From an uncultured Paracoccus sp. (GTDB taxonomy: Bacteria; Pseudomonadota; Alphaproteobacteria; Rhodobacterales; Rhodobacteraceae), in assembly GCA_937859005.1 (NCBI GenBank), contig CALLYR010000177.1, forward strand, positions 1-14,073: a stretch of DNA of 14,073 nucleotides, written 5' to 3'. Under the pieces are notes generated by a model. The model was not told where the DNA came from and did no database searches. It worked only from the letters and a program-made list of their open reading frames with translations. The translations under genes were made by a program, and so were the position numbers. Positions 7,315 through 14,073 of the stretch are shown one piece after another. Position 1 is the stretch's first letter. Every line of letters starts with the position of its first letter.

Positions 7315-7337
7315 GCCGCCCCGATCAGCGGGGCGGC
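7315..7337 (-). promoter_or_regulatory. Intercistronic stem-loop behind the binding-protein gene
   Basis: GCCGCCCCG (7315-7323) and CGGGGCGGC (7329-7337) form a perfect 9-bp GC-only stem with a 5-base loop, 21 bp behind the binding-protein stop (7359-7361) and 18 bp before the first permease start. No T-run follows on the transcribed (minus) strand, so full termination is unlikely. Its position matches hairpins that stabilise the upstream mRNA in binding-protein operons, giving more binding protein than permease. Confidence 0.6.
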
Positions 7338-7358
7338 ATGCGGTTACGGGTCAGCCGG

Positions 7359-8129
7359 TCAGTTGGTCGCGGCGGCGGCATCCCCGGCCACGGGGGCCGT
7401 GGCGGTGTCGAAGACTGCGGCCCTGTCCCCGAACCACTTCCTGATCAGCACGTTCAGCGAACCGTCCGCCTTCATGTCGCTGATCGCCTTGTCGAAGCGG
7501 TCCTTCAGCGCGGTGTCCGACTGGCGCAGGCCCATGCCGATGCCTTCGCCCAGCGGAACCTCGTCGCCCACCCACATGAAACCGTCGCCGCCCTCTTCCA
7601 CGATCGGCACAAGGAAATCGCGGTCGGCGAAGACCGCGTCGGCCTCGCCGTTGCGGACGGCGGCGACAGCTTCGTCGGGGGTGACGAACTCGACCAGCGT
7701 GGCCCCCGTTTCGGCGACATGGGCGGCCTGGATGGTGCCGGTCTGTGCTGCCACCGTAGCCTGGGTCAGATCGATGCCGTCGTCCAGCGCGGCATAGGCC
7801 GAAGGCACGGCGGGCAGATAGGCCTGCGTGAACTGGATCGCCTTCTTGCGCTCCTCGGTGATGCTCATCCCGGCCATGATCGTGTCATAGTTGCCGCTGA
7901 CCAGGTTGGGGATGATGGAATCGAAGTCGTTCTTGACCCAGGTGCATTCCGCGCCGATGCGCTTGCACAGTTCGTTGCCCAGGTCGATCTCGTAGCCGTC
8001 GACCTCGCCCTTGTCGTTGACGAGGTTATAGGGAGGATAGGCGCCCTCGGTTCCCATGCGGATGGTGTCGGCCAGCCCCATTCCGGCAGTCAGCGCCAGC
8101 GCGGCGGCGGCCAGCATCAGTTTCTTCAT
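7359..8129 (-). CDS. Periplasmic amino-acid/opine-binding protein of ABC importer
   Basis: This 256-residue family 3 solute-binding protein has a Sec signal peptide: a KK start, a hydrophobic core LMLAAAALALTAG, and probable cleavage after GLA (20|21). The mature protein begins DTIRMGTEGAYPPYNLVNDKGEVDGYEIDL, a textbook opening for lysine/arginine/ornithine/histidine-binding proteins. It continues with NDFDSIIPNLVSGNYDTIMAGMSITEERKK, the signature of this family. The Asp and Arg residues that hold the ligand alpha-amino and carboxylate groups appear to be present. The start ATG has a good Shine-Dalgarno (GGGAGA) and lies 30 bp behind the ATPase gene. It captures substrate in the periplasm and delivers it to the permease pair. 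The specificity cannot be read; a basic amino acid, opine or related amine is most likely. Confidence 0.92.
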   Translation of the reverse strand: MKKLMLAAAALALTAGMGLADTIRMGTEGAYPPYNLVNDKGEVDGYEIDLGNELCKRIGAECTWVKNDFDSIIPNLVSGNYDTIMAGMSITEERKKAIQFTQAYLPAVPSAYAALDDGIDLTQATVAAQTGTIQAAHVAETGATLVEFVTPDEAVAAVRNGEADAVFADRDFLVPIVEEGGDGFMWVGDEVPLGEGIGMGLRQSDTALKDRFDKAISDMKADGSLNVLIRKWFGDRAAVFDTATAPVAGDAAAATN

Positions 8130-8159
8130 GGCATTCTCCCGTTGGTCGTTTGTCGTTGG

Positions 8160-8975
8160 TCAGGCCACCATCGTGGCGCTGAGGAACTGGCGCAGCCGGT
8201 CGGTCCGGGGTGCGCGGAAGATCTGGTCGGGGGGACCCTCTTCCTCGATCCGGCCCTGATGCAGGAACACGACATGGTCGCTGACATCCGCGGCCAGCCG
8301 CATGTCGTGGGTGACAAGGATCATGGTGCGATGCTCGGCCGCCAGATCCTTGATGACCTTGACGACCTCCTGCTGCAATTCGGGGTCGAGCGCGCTGGTC
8401 GGCTCATCGAACAGCAGGGCGCGCGGCTCCATGCACAGGGCGCGGGCGATGGCGGCGCGCTGCTGCTGGCCGCCCGACAGTTGCGCGGGCCAGGCGTCGG
8501 CCTTGTCGCCGATGCCCACCTTGGCCAGCAGGGCGCGGGCGCGGGGTTCCACCCGGGCAGGCGGCTGGCCCAGCACGGTCACGGGTGCCTCCATCACGTT
8601 CTGCAGCACGGTCATGTGAGACCACAGGTTGAACTGCTGGAAGACCATGGACAGATTGGTCCGCAGCCGGCGCACCTGGGCCCGGTCGGCAGGATGGCGC
8701 GCGGCGCCCTGGCCGGTCCAGCGCACGGGCTCGCCTTCGAACAGGATCTCGCCGGCCTGACTGTTTTCCAGCAGGTTGCAGCAGCGCAGCAGCGTCGATT
8801 TGCCAGACCCCGACGATCCGATCAGCGTCAGCACATGCCCGCGCGGCGCTGTCAGATCGACGCCCTTCAGCACCTCAAGCGGGCCATAGGCCTTGTGGAT
8901 GCCGCGCATCTCGATGACGGGCGATGTTGCGGCAACAGAGGAAGCAGAGGCGGGCGGCAGGGATGACGCGGTCAT
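8160..8975 (-). CDS. Polar amino-acid ABC importer ATP-binding protein (HisP-like)
   Basis: This 271-residue cytoplasmic ATPase drives the importer. Motifs are complete: Walker A GSSGSGKST at 53-61, Q-loop within VFQQFNLWSHM (Gln113/114), signature LSGGQQQR from 146, Walker B LLFDE at 167-171 and His203 in VTHDM. FNLWSHMTVLQNVMEAP is characteristic of HisP/OccP-type importers. A 20-residue Ala/Ser-rich N-terminus precedes the usual start region (IEMRGIHKAYG) and may be non-native. There is no clear Shine-Dalgarno before the ATG at 8975, and an internal ATG at codon 23 is an alternative. It is the first gene of the importer operon, 77 bp behind the TerB-like gene. No promoter was evident in that gap, so read-through from upstream is possible. 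Confidence 0.9.
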   Translation of the reverse strand: MTASSLPPASASSVAATSPVIEMRGIHKAYGPLEVLKGVDLTAPRGHVLTLIGSSGSGKSTLLRCCNLLENSQAGEILFEGEPVRWTGQGAARHPADRAQVRRLRTNLSMVFQQFNLWSHMTVLQNVMEAPVTVLGQPPARVEPRARALLAKVGIGDKADAWPAQLSGGQQQRAAIARALCMEPRALLFDEPTSALDPELQQEVVKVIKDLAAEHRTMILVTHDMRLAADVSDHVVFLHQGRIEEEGPPDQIFRAPRTDRLRQFLSATMVA

Positions 8976-9052
8976 GGTCAGGCCATGTGGCGCGATTTGC
9001 GGCCCGAATGCAACGACTTCATGCGGCCGCCTTCAGGAAAGAAAAGGTTCCT

Positions 9053-9574
9053 TCAACCGCCGGACGAAGCCGAATCCAGCAGGGATTCATCAGGAGTTGC
9101 CGTGTTCCCCGTGCGCGGAGTCCGGGCGGCGCGAGACGCCTCGACCCGTTGGCGGGCGCGGGCGCTGTCCACATCGTTGACGCCCAGCAGATTGGCGGCC
9201 AGGCGGACCGCCGCATCCTCGTCCGCGGTCCGCTTTCCGTCGGCAAGGGCCACGTCCCACATCGCCGCGATCACATGGATGCGGTCGGACAGCGAAATGC
9301 GGTCCTTGATCGCGCGGGTAAAGCGGACGGTGTCCGGCGCCTCGGCCTCGATCATTTCGGCGGCCAGACGGCGCTCTGTTGCGGTGTCCAGATCGATGCC
9401 CCGGCAGGCCGCCAGCACGTGGTCGATGCGGTCGCGTTCCGCCCGGCCGTAATGGTCGTCCGCCCGAGCCACGCGGACCAGCAGGGCGGCAACCGCTACT
9501 TCGGCCTCCTGCGAGGGCAGCGCCCGGGCAGGAGCATCTTCAGCGAAAAGGCGCGACAGCAGGTTGCGGAACAT
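9053..9574 (-). CDS. TerB-like (tellurite-resistance TerB family) protein
   Basis: This 173-residue, mostly helical cytoplasmic protein looks like a stand-alone TerB-fold protein. Residues 21-60 (EAEVAVAALLVRVARADDHYGRAERDRIDHVL) and 93-133 (ISLSDRIHVIAAMWDVALADGKRTADEDAAVRLAANLLGV) repeat the 'A-A-LADG---EDA-I' pattern of the family, with acidic clusters (ADD, ADGK, DED) that could bind metal. The C-terminal 35 residues look disordered. I chose the ATG at 9574, which gives MFRNLLSRLFAED, the usual opening of alphaproteobacterial members. An upstream TTG at 9610 is poor. No other ter gene is nearby, so tellurite resistance should not be assumed. The function of such orphan proteins is unknown. 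Confidence 0.75.
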   Translation of the reverse strand: MFRNLLSRLFAEDAPARALPSQEAEVAVAALLVRVARADDHYGRAERDRIDHVLAACRGIDLDTATERRLAAEMIEAEAPDTVRFTRAIKDRISLSDRIHVIAAMWDVALADGKRTADEDAAVRLAANLLGVNDVDSARARQRVEASRAARTPRTGNTATPDESLLDSASSGG

Positions 9575-9581
9575 GACTGAC

Positions 9582-9610
9582 AGTATCGGGATTGTGGCGA
9601 CCTGGCACAA
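9582..9610 (-). promoter_or_regulatory. Candidate sigma-70 promoter giving a leaderless TerB-like transcript
   Basis: On the minus strand TTGTGC (9610-9605) and GATACT (9587-9582) are separated by 17 bases, a normal housekeeping spacing. The -10 hexamer ends 7 bases before the ATG at 9574, so transcription would begin at or next to the A of the start codon. No Shine-Dalgarno is present in the gap. The -35 match is weak (TTG only), so this is a candidate. Confidence 0.4.
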
Positions 9611-9632
9611 GTGCCCATATGGTAAACAAGTT

Positions 9633-9941
9633 TCAGTCCATGCCCGGAGTATCGTCCCAGCCTTCCACGATGGCGATGTCCGCGGTGCTGCAGGGCAGCC
9701 GCAACGCCAGGGCCGCCTGGTATTCGGGGCTGCGATAGCAGTCGCGCGCCGCCTGCAGGCTGGGAAACTCGATCACGACGGCGCGGGGGCGCAGGCTGCC
9801 TTCCACCACTTCCTGAGCGGCGCCCCGGACCAGGAACCGCGCGCCGTATCTGGCAAAGGCGACGGTATTGGCGCGGCGATATTCCTCATAGGCGGCGGCG
9901 TCATCCACGGTGACATGGCCGATCCAGTATCCCTTGGTCAT
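9633..9941 (-). CDS. DUF1330 domain protein
   Basis: This 102-residue cytoplasmic protein has the ferredoxin-like (dimeric alpha/beta-barrel) DUF1330 fold. It opens MTKGYWIGHVTVDDAAAYEEYRRA, continues with ARYGARFLVRGA, and contains AVVIEFPSLQAARDCYRSPEYQAAL, the family signature 'V-IEF-S---A--WY-S-EYQ'. I chose the ATG at 9941 because AGAGGA (9950-9945) lies just upstream and family members begin this way. The open frame continues upstream to 10160 but that part is non-coding in style. Biochemical function is unknown; the fold is shared with small monooxygenases and stress-responsive dimeric proteins. It is followed after 58 bp by the TerB-like gene. Confidence 0.87.
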   Translation of the reverse strand: MTKGYWIGHVTVDDAAAYEEYRRANTVAFARYGARFLVRGAAQEVVEGSLRPRAVVIEFPSLQAARDCYRSPEYQAALALRLPCSTADIAIVEGWDDTPGMD

Positions 9942-9985
9942 CCGTCCTCTCGCGCCCGCCGCGCGACAGGGCGGCCTTTGCCGCG

Positions 9986-10016
9986 CATATCGGCGATATT
10001 CCGGGTCCGTCGTCAA
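9986..10016 (-). promoter_or_regulatory. Weak candidate promoter for the DUF1330 gene
   Basis: On the minus strand TTGACG (10016-10011, five of six bases of the consensus -35) is followed after 19 bases by GATATG (9991-9986). It lies 45 bp upstream of the start at 9941. The -35 is good but the -10 and spacing are not, so confidence is low. Confidence 0.3.
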
Positions 10017-10125
10017 GCGGTACAGGCAGATGTCCGCCGCTCCCGAGGATTCCCGGATGCAGGGCCATGACAGCCCTTGGAACTGCAACATGGCGGATCG
10101 GGCGCGTCCGTCGTCCGCACAGGGA

Positions 10126-10154
10126 AACGCCCCGGACCCAAGGGCCGGGGCGTT
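10126..10154 (-). terminator. Hairpin terminator behind clpA
   Basis: AACGCCCCGG (10126-10135) and CCGGGGCGTT (10145-10154) form a perfect 10-bp stem around a 9-base loop, 24 bp behind the clpA stop. On the minus strand the stem runs into TTTCCC. It is a strong GC-rich hairpin with a short T-run and is likely the clpA terminator. Confidence 0.7.
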
Positions 10155-10178
10155 CGACATCCTGCACGGTGGCGACCC

Positions 10179-12497
10179 TTATTCCGCCGTCAGCAGGGGC
10201 GGGCGGTCCTTGGTCAGGCGCGGGGTCGAGGGACCCTCGATTTCGAAGACGGGTTTGTCATCCTCGATCCGCACCTTGACGTTGCCGCCTTTCGTGAGTC
10301 TGCCGAACAGAAGTTCCTCGGCCAGAGGCTTCTTGATCGTCTCCTGGATCACGCGGGCCAGCGGGCGCGCGCCCATCCGGTCGTCGTAACCCTTTTCGGC
10401 CAGCCAGTTCGCGGCCTCGGAGGTCAGTTCGATATGGACCCCGCGGTCCATCAGCTGCGCCTCCAGTTGCAGGATGAACTTTTCCACCACCTGCACGATC
10501 ACCTCGCGCGAGAGCGGCGCGAACGAGATCACCGCGTCCAGCCGGTTGCGGAACTCGGGCGTGAAGGTGCGCTCGATCGCTTCCTTGTCTTCGCCCTCGC
10601 GCCGGTCGCGGCCAAAGCCGATGGCGGCTTTCGCCTGATCGGCCGCGCCCGCGTTCGTGGTCATGATCAGGATCACGTTGCGGAAATCCACCTGCCGGCC
10701 GTTGTGGTCGGTCAGCTTGCCGTGGTCCATCACCTGCAGCAGGATGTTGTAGACATCCGGGTGCGCCTTCTCGATCTCGTCCAGCAGCAGCACGCAATGC
10801 GGGTGCTGGTCCACCCCGTCGGTCAGAAGCCCGCCCTGATCGAAGCCGACATAGCCGGGGGGTGCGCCGATCAGGCGGGAAACCGCGTGTTTCTCCATGT
10901 ATTCCGACATGTCGAAGCGCAGCAGCTCCACTCCCAGCGAACTGGCAAGCTGCTTGGCCACCTCGGTCTTGCCGACGCCGGTCGGGCCGGCGAACAGATA
11001 GTTGCCGATGGGCTTTTCAGGCTCGCGCAGGCCCGCGCGGGCCAGCTTGATCGAGGACGCCAGCGCCTCGATCGCCGCATCCTGGCCGAAGACCAGCCGC
11101 TTGAGCGTCCTTTCCAGATCGCGCAGCACCTCGGCATCGTCCTTGGTGACGTTCTTGGGCGGGATGCGCGCGATCTTGGCGACAACCGCCTCGATGTCCC
11201 TGGGTCCGATCACCTTCTTGCGGCGGCTTTCGGCCACGACATGCTGGGCCGCGCCCGCCTCGTCGATCACGTCGATGGCCGAATCCGGCAGCTTGCGGTC
11301 GTTGATGTACCGCGCGGCCAGTTCCACCGCCGACTTGATCGCCTCGGTCGTATAGCGCAGTTCGTGGTGCTTTTCGAAGCTGGGCTTCAGCCCCATCAGG
11401 ATCTTGATCGTGTCGGGCACGGTCGGCTCGTTCACATCGATCTTCTGGAACCGGCGGGACAGGGCGCGGTCCTTTTCGAAATGCTGGCGGAACTCCTTGT
11501 AGGTCGTGGAGCCCATGCAGCGCAGCTTGCCGCCGGCCAGCGCCGGCTTCAGCAGGTTCGACGCATCCATCGCCCCGCCGCTGGTCGCGCCGGCGCCGAT
11601 GACGGTGTGGATCTCGTCGATGAACAGGATCGCGTCGGGATGCTCCTCAAGCTCCTTCACGACGGCCTTCAGCCGCTCCTCGAAGTCGCCGCGATAGCGG
11701 GTGCCTGCCAGCAGCGCCCCCATGTCCAGCGAATAGATGGTCGCGCCCTTCAGCACGTCCGGCGTCTCGCCCCGCGTGATCTTCAGCGCCAGCCCCTCGG
11801 CGATGGCGGTCTTGCCGACGCCCGGATCGCCCACCAGCAGCGGGTTGTTCTTGCGCCGGCGGCACAGGACCTGGATGCAGCGTTCCACCTCGTCGGCGCG
11901 ACCGATCAGCGGGTCCACGTCGCCTGCCGCGGCCTTGCGGTTCAGATCGACGCAGTATTTGGCCAGGGCGGAATCGTCCTTGGCGCCCTGCGGCTGCTCG
12001 ACCTTGGCCTGTTCGGCCTCGGCCCCCTGAACGGTGCGGTTTTCCGAAAACGACGGGTTCTTCGCCACGCCATGCGCAATGAAGTTGACCGCGTCGTAAC
12101 GGGTCATGTCCAGTTCCTGCAGGAAATAGGCGGCGTTCGATTCACGTTCGGCAAAGATCGCGACCAGGACGTTCGCGCCCGTCACCTCGGTCCGGCCCGA
12201 GGACTGGACATGAATCGCAGCGCGCTGGATCACCCGCTGGAAGGCGGCCGTGGGCACGGCCTCGGACCCTTCGACATCGGTGATCAGGGTGGACAGGTCG
12301 TCTTCGATGAAGTCGTTCAGCAGGCGGCGCAGTTCGCCCAGATCGACGTTGCAGGCACGCATCACCTTGACGGCATCGAGTTCTTCGGTCAGCGCCAGCA
12401 GCAGATGTTCAAGTGTGGCAAGTTCATGGCGATGCTGGTTGGCCAGCGACAGCGCAGCATGGATCGCCTGTTCCAGGGTGGTCGAGAAGGACGGCAC
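10179..12497 (-). CDS. clpA: ATP-dependent Clp protease ATP-binding subunit ClpA
   Basis: This 772-residue AAA+ unfoldase feeds proteins into ClpP. The ClpN domain (1-145) opens MPSFSTTLEQAIHAAL and serves adaptor and substrate binding. A charged linker (about 146-175) follows. AAA module 1 has Walker A GDPGVGKT at 223-230 and Walker B LFIDE at 291-295. Module 2 has Walker A GPTGVGKT at 504-511, pore loop GYVG near 548-551, Walker B LLDE at 571-574 and sensor-2 GARPL from 689. IGF at 626-628 is the loop that docks on ClpP. There is no ClpB-type middle coiled coil, so this is ClpA and not ClpB or ClpC. The start is GTG (12497) with AGGAG (12511-12507) 9 bases upstream, and MPSFS is the family opening. 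The adaptor gene clpS is not in this window. The gene appears to be transcribed alone. Confidence 0.96.
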   Translation of the reverse strand: MPSFSTTLEQAIHAALSLANQHRHELATLEHLLLALTEELDAVKVMRACNVDLGELRRLLNDFIEDDLSTLITDVEGSEAVPTAAFQRVIQRAAIHVQSSGRTEVTGANVLVAIFAERESNAAYFLQELDMTRYDAVNFIAHGVAKNPSFSENRTVQGAEAEQAKVEQPQGAKDDSALAKYCVDLNRKAAAGDVDPLIGRADEVERCIQVLCRRRKNNPLLVGDPGVGKTAIAEGLALKITRGETPDVLKGATIYSLDMGALLAGTRYRGDFEERLKAVVKELEEHPDAILFIDEIHTVIGAGATSGGAMDASNLLKPALAGGKLRCMGSTTYKEFRQHFEKDRALSRRFQKIDVNEPTVPDTIKILMGLKPSFEKHHELRYTTEAIKSAVELAARYINDRKLPDSAIDVIDEAGAAQHVVAESRRKKVIGPRDIEAVVAKIARIPPKNVTKDDAEVLRDLERTLKRLVFGQDAAIEALASSIKLARAGLREPEKPIGNYLFAGPTGVGKTEVAKQLASSLGVELLRFDMSEYMEKHAVSRLIGAPPGYVGFDQGGLLTDGVDQHPHCVLLLDEIEKAHPDVYNILLQVMDHGKLTDHNGRQVDFRNVILIMTTNAGAADQAKAAIGFGRDRREGEDKEAIERTFTPEFRNRLDAVISFAPLSREVIVQVVEKFILQLEAQLMDRGVHIELTSEAANWLAEKGYDDRMGARPLARVIQETIKKPLAEELLFGRLTKGGNVKVRIEDDKPVFEIEGPSTPRLTKDRPPLLTAE

Positions 12498-12506
12498 GGG
12501 CTCGGG

Positions 12507-12511
12507 CTCCT
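12507..12511 (-). promoter_or_regulatory. Shine-Dalgarno deciding the clpA GTG start
   Basis: AGGAG on the minus strand, 9 bases before the GTG at 12497. It supports this unusual start codon, and no ATG lies close by in frame. Confidence 0.65.
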
Positions 12512-12680
12512 GTCGGTCGGCTGGCGGTCTGGGCTGCGGCCCACCTGACCAGTAGTGTCACGGTACGATTAAGAATTGGTGCATTCCGGCGCAGATCAAG
12601 CGGTATATCAACCCCGGCGCGCGGAATGGGTTGCGGTTGATCCAGATGTGATCGCGCGAAGCACCGTTTTCAAGCCGCGC

Positions 12681-13421
12681 TCAGCCCCGGAATGCGTCCT
12701 TTGCCGCGCGCAGGCGGGCGAATGCGGCCAGTGCGCCTTCGTCGGGGCGGGCCAGGTCGGGGGCGCGCAGGAAGGGGTTGGTGGCCCTTTCCTCGGCCAG
12801 CGTCGCGGGCGAACAGGGCTGCCGGCCTGCCGTCACCGCGTCGAGACGCGCCCGCAGCGAGGCATTGTCCGGATCCACCGACAGCGCGAAGGCGCCGTTC
12901 GACCGGCAATAATCGTGCCCCGAACAGACCAGCGTGTCGCCGGGCAGGGCGGCAACGCGGCTCAGGCTGTCCCACATCTGCGCCGCCGTGCCCTCGAACA
13001 GGCGCCCGCAGCCCATGGCCATCAGGCTGTCGGCGGTGAAAACCAGTTTCGATTCCGGCAGGTGATATGCCACATGACCGACCGTATGGCCGGGTACATC
13101 GATGACCTCGACCCGCTCTCCGCAGACCTCGGCCGTCTCGCCCGTGCGCAGCGCACGGTCCAGCGGCGGCAGACGTTGCGCGTCGGCGGCATTGCCCCAG
13201 ACCTGCGCACCCGTGGCGGCCACGATTTCCGGCACGGCCTGGATATGGTCATCGTGGTGATGGGTCAGCAGGATCATGTCCAGCCGCCAGCCGCGGCGGT
13301 CAAGTTCGGCCAGGACCGGCCCGGCTTCCGGCGCGTCGACCAGCGCCGTCCGACCACCCGCATGAACCAGATATGCATAATTGTCCGTCAGGCAGCGGAT
13401 CGTCACCAGTTCGGCCGGCAT
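12681..13421 (-). CDS. gloB: Hydroxyacylglutathione hydrolase (glyoxalase II)
   Basis: This 246-residue cytoplasmic metallo-beta-lactamase-fold enzyme hydrolyses S-D-lactoylglutathione to D-lactate and glutathione, the second step of methylglyoxal detoxification. Metal ligands are visible: THHHDDH at 53-59 (His54, His56, Asp58, His59), His112 in GHTVGH, Asp131 in FTADS and His169 in SGHDY. CGRLFEG at 138-144 and the C-terminal helical domain with ERATNPFLR near 201-209 are glyoxalase II-specific and distinguish it from other family members. I chose the ATG at 13421 over a GTG at 13427 because AAGGGGGG (13434-13427) is well spaced from the ATG but overlaps the GTG, and MPAELVTI is the usual opening. 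It is divergent from the methyltransferase gene, with a 58-bp gap, and lies 183 bp upstream of clpA. Confidence 0.93.
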   Translation of the reverse strand: MPAELVTIRCLTDNYAYLVHAGGRTALVDAPEAGPVLAELDRRGWRLDMILLTHHHDDHIQAVPEIVAATGAQVWGNAADAQRLPPLDRALRTGETAEVCGERVEVIDVPGHTVGHVAYHLPESKLVFTADSLMAMGCGRLFEGTAAQMWDSLSRVAALPGDTLVCSGHDYCRSNGAFALSVDPDNASLRARLDAVTAGRQPCSPATLAEERATNPFLRAPDLARPDEGALAAFARLRAAKDAFRG

Positions 13422-13426
13422 TGGCA

Positions 13427-13434
13427 CCCCCCTT
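13427..13434 (-). promoter_or_regulatory. Shine-Dalgarno deciding the gloB start
   Basis: AAGGGGGG on the minus strand with a 5-base spacer to the ATG at 13421. The competing GTG at 13427 overlaps the G-run itself and has no room for ribosome placement. Confidence 0.6.
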
Positions 13435-13479
13435 GCATCGTGTCATCCATCAGGTGACCCGAAACCCCGGCCCGAGGCA

Positions 13480-14073
13480 ATGCATCACGACGTCATCGAC
13501 CTGCGCGCATTCTATTACCAGCGGGCGTTGGGCCGGGTGGTGCAGCGCATCCTGCGCGACCGGCTGACGGCGCTGTGGCCGGCCGAACGGGTCTCGGGGA
13601 TGACGGTGGCAGGTTACGGCTTTGCCGTGCCGGTGCTGCGCCCCTATCTGGCGCGGTCGCGGCGGGTGACGGCGCTGATGCCAGGGCCGCAGGGGGTGAT
13701 GGCCTGGCCCGCCGGCGCCCCCAGCCACAGCGTGCTGTGCGACGAGGACGCCTGGCCGCTGGAAACCGGCAGCGTGGACCGGCTGGTCATGCTGCACGGG
13801 CTGGAAACCGCCGACAACCCGTCCGCCCTGATGGCCGAGGCTTGGCGGACCTTGGGGCCGGGCGGGCGGATGATCGTCATGGTGCCCAACCGCGCCGGGC
13901 TGTGGGCGCAAAGCGAGCGCACGCCCTTTGGCCTGGGTCGCAGCTACTCCCGCGGGCAACTGGACGCGCAGGCCCGCGCGGCGGGCTTTGTCACCGAACG
14001 GGCCGGGGCCGCGATCTATATCCCGCCCTCGGACCGCCGGTTCTGGCTGAAGAGCGCGCAGATGTGGGAACGC
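13480..14073 (+). CDS. Class I SAM-dependent methyltransferase, N-terminal part (3' cut by window)
   Basis: The frame opens at ATG 13480, with GAGG just upstream (13474-13477), and stays open for 198 codons to the window edge. It begins MHHDVIDLRAFYYQRALGRVVQRILRDRL, an opening I associate with a methyltransferase often beside gloB in Rhodobacterales. MTVAGYGFAVPVL near 41-53 stands where the SAM-binding glycine motif should be. LETGSVDRLVMLHGLETADNP near 95-115 and EAWRTLGPGGRMIVMVPNRAGLWA near 122-145 are typical of the Methyltransf_11 group. The SAM motif keeps G-G but lacks the canonical third glycine, so binding may be atypical. The substrate is unknown. It is divergently transcribed from gloB. 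Confidence 0.78.
   Translation, partial: MHHDVIDLRAFYYQRALGRVVQRILRDRLTALWPAERVSGMTVAGYGFAVPVLRPYLARSRRVTALMPGPQGVMAWPAGAPSHSVLCDEDAWPLETGSVDRLVMLHGLETADNPSALMAEAWRTLGPGGRMIVMVPNRAGLWAQSERTPFGLGRSYSRGQLDAQARAAGFVTERAGAAIYIPPSDRRFWLKSAQMWER

Noticed and set aside
9604..9615. GGCAC-AA-GTGCC as a terminator of the DUF1330 gene
   Set aside because: The stem is only 5 bp with a 2-base loop, too tight and short to terminate. It is noted instead as a possible operator in the TerB-like promoter.
10077..12548. 823-codon open frame antisense to clpA
   Set aside because: It is the complement of clpA, whose motifs are all intact. Long antisense frames are common in such GC-rich DNA.
12644..12674. Possible heat-shock (RpoH) promoter for clpA: CTTGAA and CACATCT on the minus strand
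   Set aside because: The 18-base spacing is longer than the usual RpoH spacing, the -10 match is partial, and the site is about 150 bp from the start. It would need a mapped 5' end to be credible.

Overview
The window is GC-rich (my estimate: mid to high 60s %) DNA from an alphaproteobacterium, most likely a Paracoccus- or Rhodobacter-like member of the Rhodobacterales. I base this on codon use, on the style of ClpA, ZapA and glyoxalase II, and on the gloB-clpA and zapA-6S RNA neighbourhoods. No mobile element, tRNA, rRNA, CRISPR array or phage gene was seen. This is ordinary chromosomal content with a few points worth a second look.

Layout, left to right. (1) 1-2068, plus strand: the tail of a membrane-fusion protein, then an FtsX-type permease and an ATPase, each overlapping the previous gene by 1-4 bases. 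Together they form a DevBCA-type exporter. (2) 2069-2543: no convincing gene. (3) 2544-3592, plus strand: a coiled-coil protein of unknown function translationally coupled to zapA, which encodes a FtsZ-ring-associated protein. A probable 6S RNA (ssrS) follows at about 3615-3772. (4) 3776-4249: no convincing gene, but several inverted repeats. (5) 4250-8975, minus strand, transcribed right to left: a five-gene polar amino-acid/opine-type ABC importer operon (ATPase, periplasmic binding protein, two permeases) ending in a glutamine-synthetase-like ligase of the PuuA type. A strong stem-loop lies between the binding-protein and first permease genes. (6) 9053-9941, minus strand: a TerB-like protein, possibly leaderless, and a DUF1330 protein. 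(7) 10179-12497, minus strand: clpA, the ClpP protease unfoldase, with a hairpin terminator behind it. (8) 12681-13421, minus strand: gloB (hydroxyacylglutathione hydrolase). (9) 13480 to the window edge, plus strand: a divergent class I methyltransferase cut off by the end.

How the genes fit together. The importer and the GS-like enzyme probably bring in an amine or basic amino acid and gamma-glutamylate it. ZapA and its coupled neighbour belong to cell division, with 6S RNA as a growth-phase regulator of RNA polymerase alongside. ClpA and GloB are housekeeping proteins for protein quality control and methylglyoxal detoxification. All function calls are by reading motifs and context; no database search was possible.
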